64,000 nt of DNA from Streptomyces sp. ISL-36. GTDB lineage: Bacteria > Actinomycetota > Actinomycetes > Streptomycetales > Streptomycetaceae. Every line of letters begins with the position of its first letter. Positions within the stretch are counted from its first letter, which is position 1. Positions 60,778 to 64,000 of the stretch are shown here, piece after piece. Location of the stretch: positions 36,401 to 100,400 of the forward strand of contig NZ_JAGGOS010000036.1 of the NCBI RefSeq assembly GCF_018614205.1, given 5' to 3'. The position numbers and the translations under genes were made by a program. Under the pieces are notes generated by a model. That model worked only from the letters and a program-made list of their open reading frames with translations. It was not told the origin of the DNA and did no database searches.

Positions 60778-61800
60778 TCAGTCGCTCGTCTCCGCCTCCA
60801 GGGAGCGGCGCGTCTGCGACCCGTAGACACCCCTCGGATCCTCGTCGATGTCCATGTCCGACTGGTATCGCGCGACGGCGTCCTCGACCTTCCTGCCGTA
60901 CTCGCCGTTCACCGGGCCCTCGTAGGCCCCCACCTCCCGGAGCCGGCGCTGGAGCTCCGCGACCTCGGGCCCGGAGTCCCCGCGGCGCAGCGTAGGCCCT
61001 TCGGCGGGTCCCTCGTCGTCCTGCGAGGGGGTGGACGACGGCCCGGGGCCGCTCAGGTCGGCCGACGGCGAAGGCGGTCCCGCGGGCGCGCCGGAGGTGG
61101 CCGCCGTGGTCCGGACGGCGGTGGGCGAGGGCGAGGGTGACGCGGGCCGGGACGCCGATGACGATGCGGAGGCCGACGCGGAGCTCGACGGTGTAGCGGA
61201 CGAGGCGGAGGGTGTGGAGGTCGGGGCCTCGAACACGGCGACGTTCTCGGACGCGCTCGTCGTGACCGTGGGCACGGCCGCCCGGTCCTCCATATCGTCG
61301 CCGCCGTCCAGCAGGCCCGCCGCGAGCGCAGCCGTGCCGACGACCGCGACCGCGACGGCCGCCGCGAGCGCCACCAGCGTGCCCCGCCGCCGCGTGGCCG
61401 GCCGCTCGGGCTCGACGGGTGCGTGGTCGTCGGGCCACCCGACGACCCCCTGCAGGAGCAGAGGCATGGTCTCGGAGGGATCGCCCGCAGGGTGAGCCCC
61501 GTGCGCCTGCGGGGGAGCGGGCTGGGGCCGGGGTATCGCCCCCTGCGCCGTCGCCCCCTGCGTCCACGGCTGGGACCCGGCCGCGCCCGGTGCCTCCTGC
61601 GGCGGCACCGGGACCGGGACCGGCACTGGCACCGGAGCCGAGGCCGGCGGCCCGGACGGCACGGGAGGCATCTCCTGCGTGACCGCCTCCGCCGGCGCGC
61701 CCAGCGTCACGTACGGGCGGATCCGCATCGGATCGTAATCCTGGCCGCAGGTGCAGGCCGGTCTGTGTACACCGCATTGAGGACAGACGTGTCCGACCAC
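60778..61800 (-). CDS. Peptidoglycan-binding membrane protein
   Basis: A 340-residue protein. N-terminus HVCPQCGVHRPACTC is a possible zinc module; a Pro-rich cytoplasmic segment (PVPVPVPVPVPP) follows. One transmembrane helix (LVALAAAVAVAVVGTAALAAGLL, about 142-164) leads to a long Ser/Thr/Pro-rich extracellular stalk and a C-terminal PG_binding_1 domain (LRRGDSGPEVAELQRRLREV ... GVYGSQTRRSLEAE). It probably anchors to the cell wall. GTG start at 61798-61800. Divergent from the MFS gene. Confidence 0.88.
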   Translation of the reverse strand: MVGHVCPQCGVHRPACTCGQDYDPMRIRPYVTLGAPAEAVTQEMPPVPSGPPASAPVPVPVPVPVPPQEAPGAAGSQPWTQGATAQGAIPRPQPAPPQAHGAHPAGDPSETMPLLLQGVVGWPDDHAPVEPERPATRRRGTLVALAAAVAVAVVGTAALAAGLLDGGDDMEDRAAVPTVTTSASENVAVFEAPTSTPSASSATPSSSASASASSSASRPASPSPSPTAVRTTAATSGAPAGPPSPSADLSGPGPSSTPSQDDEGPAEGPTLRRGDSGPEVAELQRRLREVGAYEGPVNGEYGRKVEDAVARYQSDMDIDEDPRGVYGSQTRRSLEAETSD

Positions 61801-61816
61801 AGTGGATCCCCTCCCA

Positions 61817-61832
61817 TGTCAACTGTCAGTGA
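61817..61832 (+). promoter_or_regulatory. Candidate operator ahead of the MFS-MarR gene
   Basis: TGTCAACTGTCAGTGA, 14 of 16 identical to TGTCAATTGTCAGCGA at 15363-15378 in the TetR-controlled MFS promoter. A TTATGC -10-like box follows within about 5 bp. Confidence 0.5.
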
Positions 61833-61909
61833 TTATGCACAGGGGTTCGACAGGCCATATGCGGACATAACGATCAGGATGGGGGTTGTACGGACGCAAG
61901 GAGATGCCC

Positions 61910-63964
61910 ATGGCCCAGGAAGTACGTGCCCCGGACGTCGGCGGCGGCCCCCCGCCGGGGGAGGGACAGAGTCACCGCACCGTCGTCGTGGCGATCGGGG
62001 CGCTGCTGCTCGGCATGCTGCTGGCCGCACTCGACCAGACCATCGTCTCCACCGCCCTGCCGACCATCGTCAGCGAGCTCGGCGGCATGGAGCACCTCTC
62101 GTGGGTGGTCACCGCCTACATGCTCGCGTCGACAGCCGCGACGCCGCTGTGGGGCAAGCTCGGCGACCAGTACGGCCGCAAAAAGCTCTTCCAGGCCGCC
62201 ATCGTCATCTTCCTCATCGGCTCCGCGCTCTGCGGCATCGCCCAGAACATGCCCCAGCTCATCGCCTTCCGCGCCGTCCAGGGCCTCGGCGGCGGCGGTC
62301 TCATGGTCCTGTCCATGGCGATCGTCGGCGACCTCGTCTCGCCCCGTGAACGCGGCAAGTACCAGGGACTGTTCGGCGCTGTCTTCGGAGCCACCAGTGT
62401 CCTCGGCCCGCTGCTCGGCGGACTGTTCACCGAGCACCTCTCCTGGCGCTGGGTCTTCTACATCAACCTGCCCATCGGAGTCGTCGCCCTCTTCGTGATC
62501 GCCGCCGTGCTCCACATCCCGGTCGGCACCACCCGGCACACCATCGACTACCTCGGCACCTTCCTCATCGCCTCGGTCGCCACCTGCCTGGTCCTGGTGG
62601 CCTCCCTCGGCGGCACCACCTGGGCATGGGGATCGCCGCAGATCATCGGACTCGCCGTCCTCGGAGTCGTCCTGCTGGTCTGGTTCCTGTACGTGGAGCG
62701 GCGCGCCGCCGAACCCGTGCTGCCCCTGAAGCTGTTCAGGATCCGGACCTTCGCCCTCGTCTCGCTCATCAGCTTCGTGGTGGGCTTCGCGATGTTCGGC
62801 GCCATGACCTACCTGCCGACCTTCCTCCAGGTCGTCCAGGGCGTCACCCCGACCATGTCGGGCGTCCACATGCTGCCCATGGTCCTCGGCATGCTCATCA
62901 CATCGACCGCCTCCGGGCAGATCGTCTCCCGCACCGGGCGCTGGAAGGTCTTCCCCCTCGCCGGCACCGCGATCACCGGCCTCGGCCTGCTGCTCCTCCA
63001 CGAGCTGAGCGAATCCAGCTCCACCTGGCAGATGAGCGTCTACTTCTTCGTCTTCGGCGCCGGCCTCGGCCTGGTCATGCAGGTTCTCGTGCTGGTGGTC
63101 CAGAACGCCGTCTCCTACCAGGACCTCGGCGTCGCCACCTCCGGCGCGACCTTCTTCCGCTCGATCGGCGCCTCCTTCGGCGTCGCCGTCTTCGGCACGA
63201 TCTTCACCAACCGGCTGAACGGCAAGCTGCAGGACGTACTCGCCGGCCAGTCGCTGCCCCCCGGCACCGGACCGGAGCAGATCGCCGCTGATCCGCGGAC
63301 CGTCGCCGAGCTCCCGGCCGATCTGCGCCCCCCGGTCCTGCACGCGTACGCGACCTCGATCACCGACGTCTTCCTCTACGCGGCGCCGGTGGTACTCGTC
63401 GCCTTCCTGGTCGCCTGGTTCCTCAAGGAGGACAAGCTGCGCGGCTCGGTCACGGCCCCCGACACCAGCCAGACCCTGGCCTCCAACCCGGTCGAGCGCT
63501 CCTCGTACGACGAATGCGCACGGGCCCTCTCGGTCCTCGGCTCGCGCGAGGGACGGAAGGCGGTCTACGAGAAGATCACCGCGAAGGCGGGGCTCGATCT
63601 GCTGCCGGCCGCGAGCTGGCTGCTGCTGCGGATCCGCCGCCACGGGACCGTGGAACCGGCCCGGCTCGCCGAGACCACCCCCGTACCGCTGCGGGCCATC
63701 ACGGAGGCGGCCCGGCAGATCGAGGGGCGTCGGCTCGCCCGCCGCGAGGGACTGCAGCTGATCCTCACCGAGCAGGGCGTGGAGACCGCCGCCCGTCTGG
63801 CGAAGGCGCGCGAGGAGTCGCTCGCCGAGTTGCTCGGCGACTGGTGGGGGCCGGACCGGCCGACGGATCTGGTGAAGCTCGTGGAGGAGCTGACGGCCGA
63901 GCTGAGCGGCTCGGACGCGGAACGGCCGCACGCGCCCGAGCCGCCCCGCGACCACCACGCCTAG
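61910..63964 (+). CDS. EmrB/QacA-type MFS transporter with a C-terminal MarR-like domain
   Basis: A 684-residue protein. The first about 510 residues are a 14-helix DHA2 drug transporter (LLAALDQTIVSTALPTIVSEL, GKLGDQYGRKKLFQ, RWVFYINLPIG). A cytoplasmic tail from about residue 520 to 660 reads as a MarR-like winged helix (LLPAASWLLLRIRRHGTVEP, LRAITEAARQIEGRRLARRE), ending in an acidic stretch. This fusion of a pump and a DNA-binding-like domain occurs in some streptomycetes. ATG 61910 was chosen because AAGGAG lies 6 nt upstream. Confidence 0.9.
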   Translation: MAQEVRAPDVGGGPPPGEGQSHRTVVVAIGALLLGMLLAALDQTIVSTALPTIVSELGGMEHLSWVVTAYMLASTAATPLWGKLGDQYGRKKLFQAAIVIFLIGSALCGIAQNMPQLIAFRAVQGLGGGGLMVLSMAIVGDLVSPRERGKYQGLFGAVFGATSVLGPLLGGLFTEHLSWRWVFYINLPIGVVALFVIAAVLHIPVGTTRHTIDYLGTFLIASVATCLVLVASLGGTTWAWGSPQIIGLAVLGVVLLVWFLYVERRAAEPVLPLKLFRIRTFALVSLISFVVGFAMFGAMTYLPTFLQVVQGVTPTMSGVHMLPMVLGMLITSTASGQIVSRTGRWKVFPLAGTAITGLGLLLLHELSESSSTWQMSVYFFVFGAGLGLVMQVLVLVVQNAVSYQDLGVATSGATFFRSIGASFGVAVFGTIFTNRLNGKLQDVLAGQSLPPGTGPEQIAADPRTVAELPADLRPPVLHAYATSITDVFLYAAPVVLVAFLVAWFLKEDKLRGSVTAPDTSQTLASNPVERSSYDECARALSVLGSREGRKAVYEKITAKAGLDLLPAASWLLLRIRRHGTVEPARLAETTPVPLRAITEAARQIEGRRLARREGLQLILTEQGVETAARLAKAREESLAELLGDWWGPDRPTDLVKLVEELTAELSGSDAERPHAPEPPRDHHA

Positions 63965-64000
63965 CGCGCCCTCGGCCCCCAGCACCCCGGGCGCCCCAGG

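Noticed and set aside
61874..63985. A 703-codon frame antisense to the MFS-MarR transporter
   Set aside because: Shadow frame; the plus strand encodes clear transporter motifs over the same region.

Overview
The window is high-GC chromosomal DNA from a Streptomyces or a very close relative. The evidence is the gene set (FasR-linked fabD-fabH-acpP-fabF, homodimeric AceE, Ter cluster, many DUF families typical of streptomycetes), frequent GTG starts, strong G/C third-position bias, and ATGA/GTGA gene overlaps. Genes were assigned by reading translations and motifs; no database search was possible.

Layout. 1-4.2 kb: type II fatty-acid synthesis operon (fabF cut by the window edge) with its PucR-type activator FasR. 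4.3-18.4 kb: ordinary core/auxiliary genes: pirin, serine hydrolase, a MerR/aldo-keto reductase pair with a clear operator, a DUF1023 hydrolase/acyltransferase pair, a two-component system, a DUF4429 protein, a second DUF1023 hydrolase, a TetR/MFS efflux pair, an I36-type secreted inhibitor and a potassium channel. 18.4-22.7 kb: aceE, DUF3052 and a peroxiredoxin. 22.8-32.1 kb: a tellurium-resistance (Ter) stress cluster with three TerD-type genes, one TerA-like gene and a DUF475/TerC membrane protein, linked to a CitE-like lyase, a giant PRTase-TRSP/StiP-PELOTA reading frame and a HAD phosphatase; this matches the nucleoside-like-metabolite module predicted for Ter systems. 32.4-36.9 kb: a second two-component system, an FmdB zinc ribbon, a coiled-coil membrane protein and a DUF4097 lipoprotein.

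36.99-43.4 kb is accessory. A tRNA-Val(TAC) is followed by a broken tyrosine integrase, a broken GntR/UTRA regulator, a broken HTH protein and several small unknown genes, which looks like the decayed remains of a tRNA-integrated element (AICE-like). A membrane-anchored Mrr-type nuclease and a DUF4352 protein follow. 43.4-47 kb returns to core-like genes.

48,066-57,326 is a 9.26-kb mobile element inserted in a phoD-like phosphatase gene. The two gene halves lie at 47,046-48,065 and 57,327-57,968 and rejoin exactly in frame to give 553 residues. The element carries a large serine integrase, zinc-ribbon proteins, a scaffold-like protein, an HK97-fold major capsid protein, an HNH endonuclease, a Nudix hydrolase and a DUF5919-type repressor. 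It has no recognisable portal, terminase, tail, lysis or replication gene. It is therefore a candidate capsid-encoding phage satellite (or a heavily reduced prophage), and it is the most interesting system in the window. Its attP can be reconstructed and has perfect dyad symmetry around a TC core.

57.9-64 kb is core sequence again: a secreted HNH nuclease, a FetB/UPF0014 permease, a HAD phosphatase, a peptidoglycan-binding membrane protein, and an EmrB-type MFS transporter with a C-terminal MarR-like winged helix. The promoter of that transporter shares a 16-bp motif with the TetR-linked MFS promoter 46 kb away.
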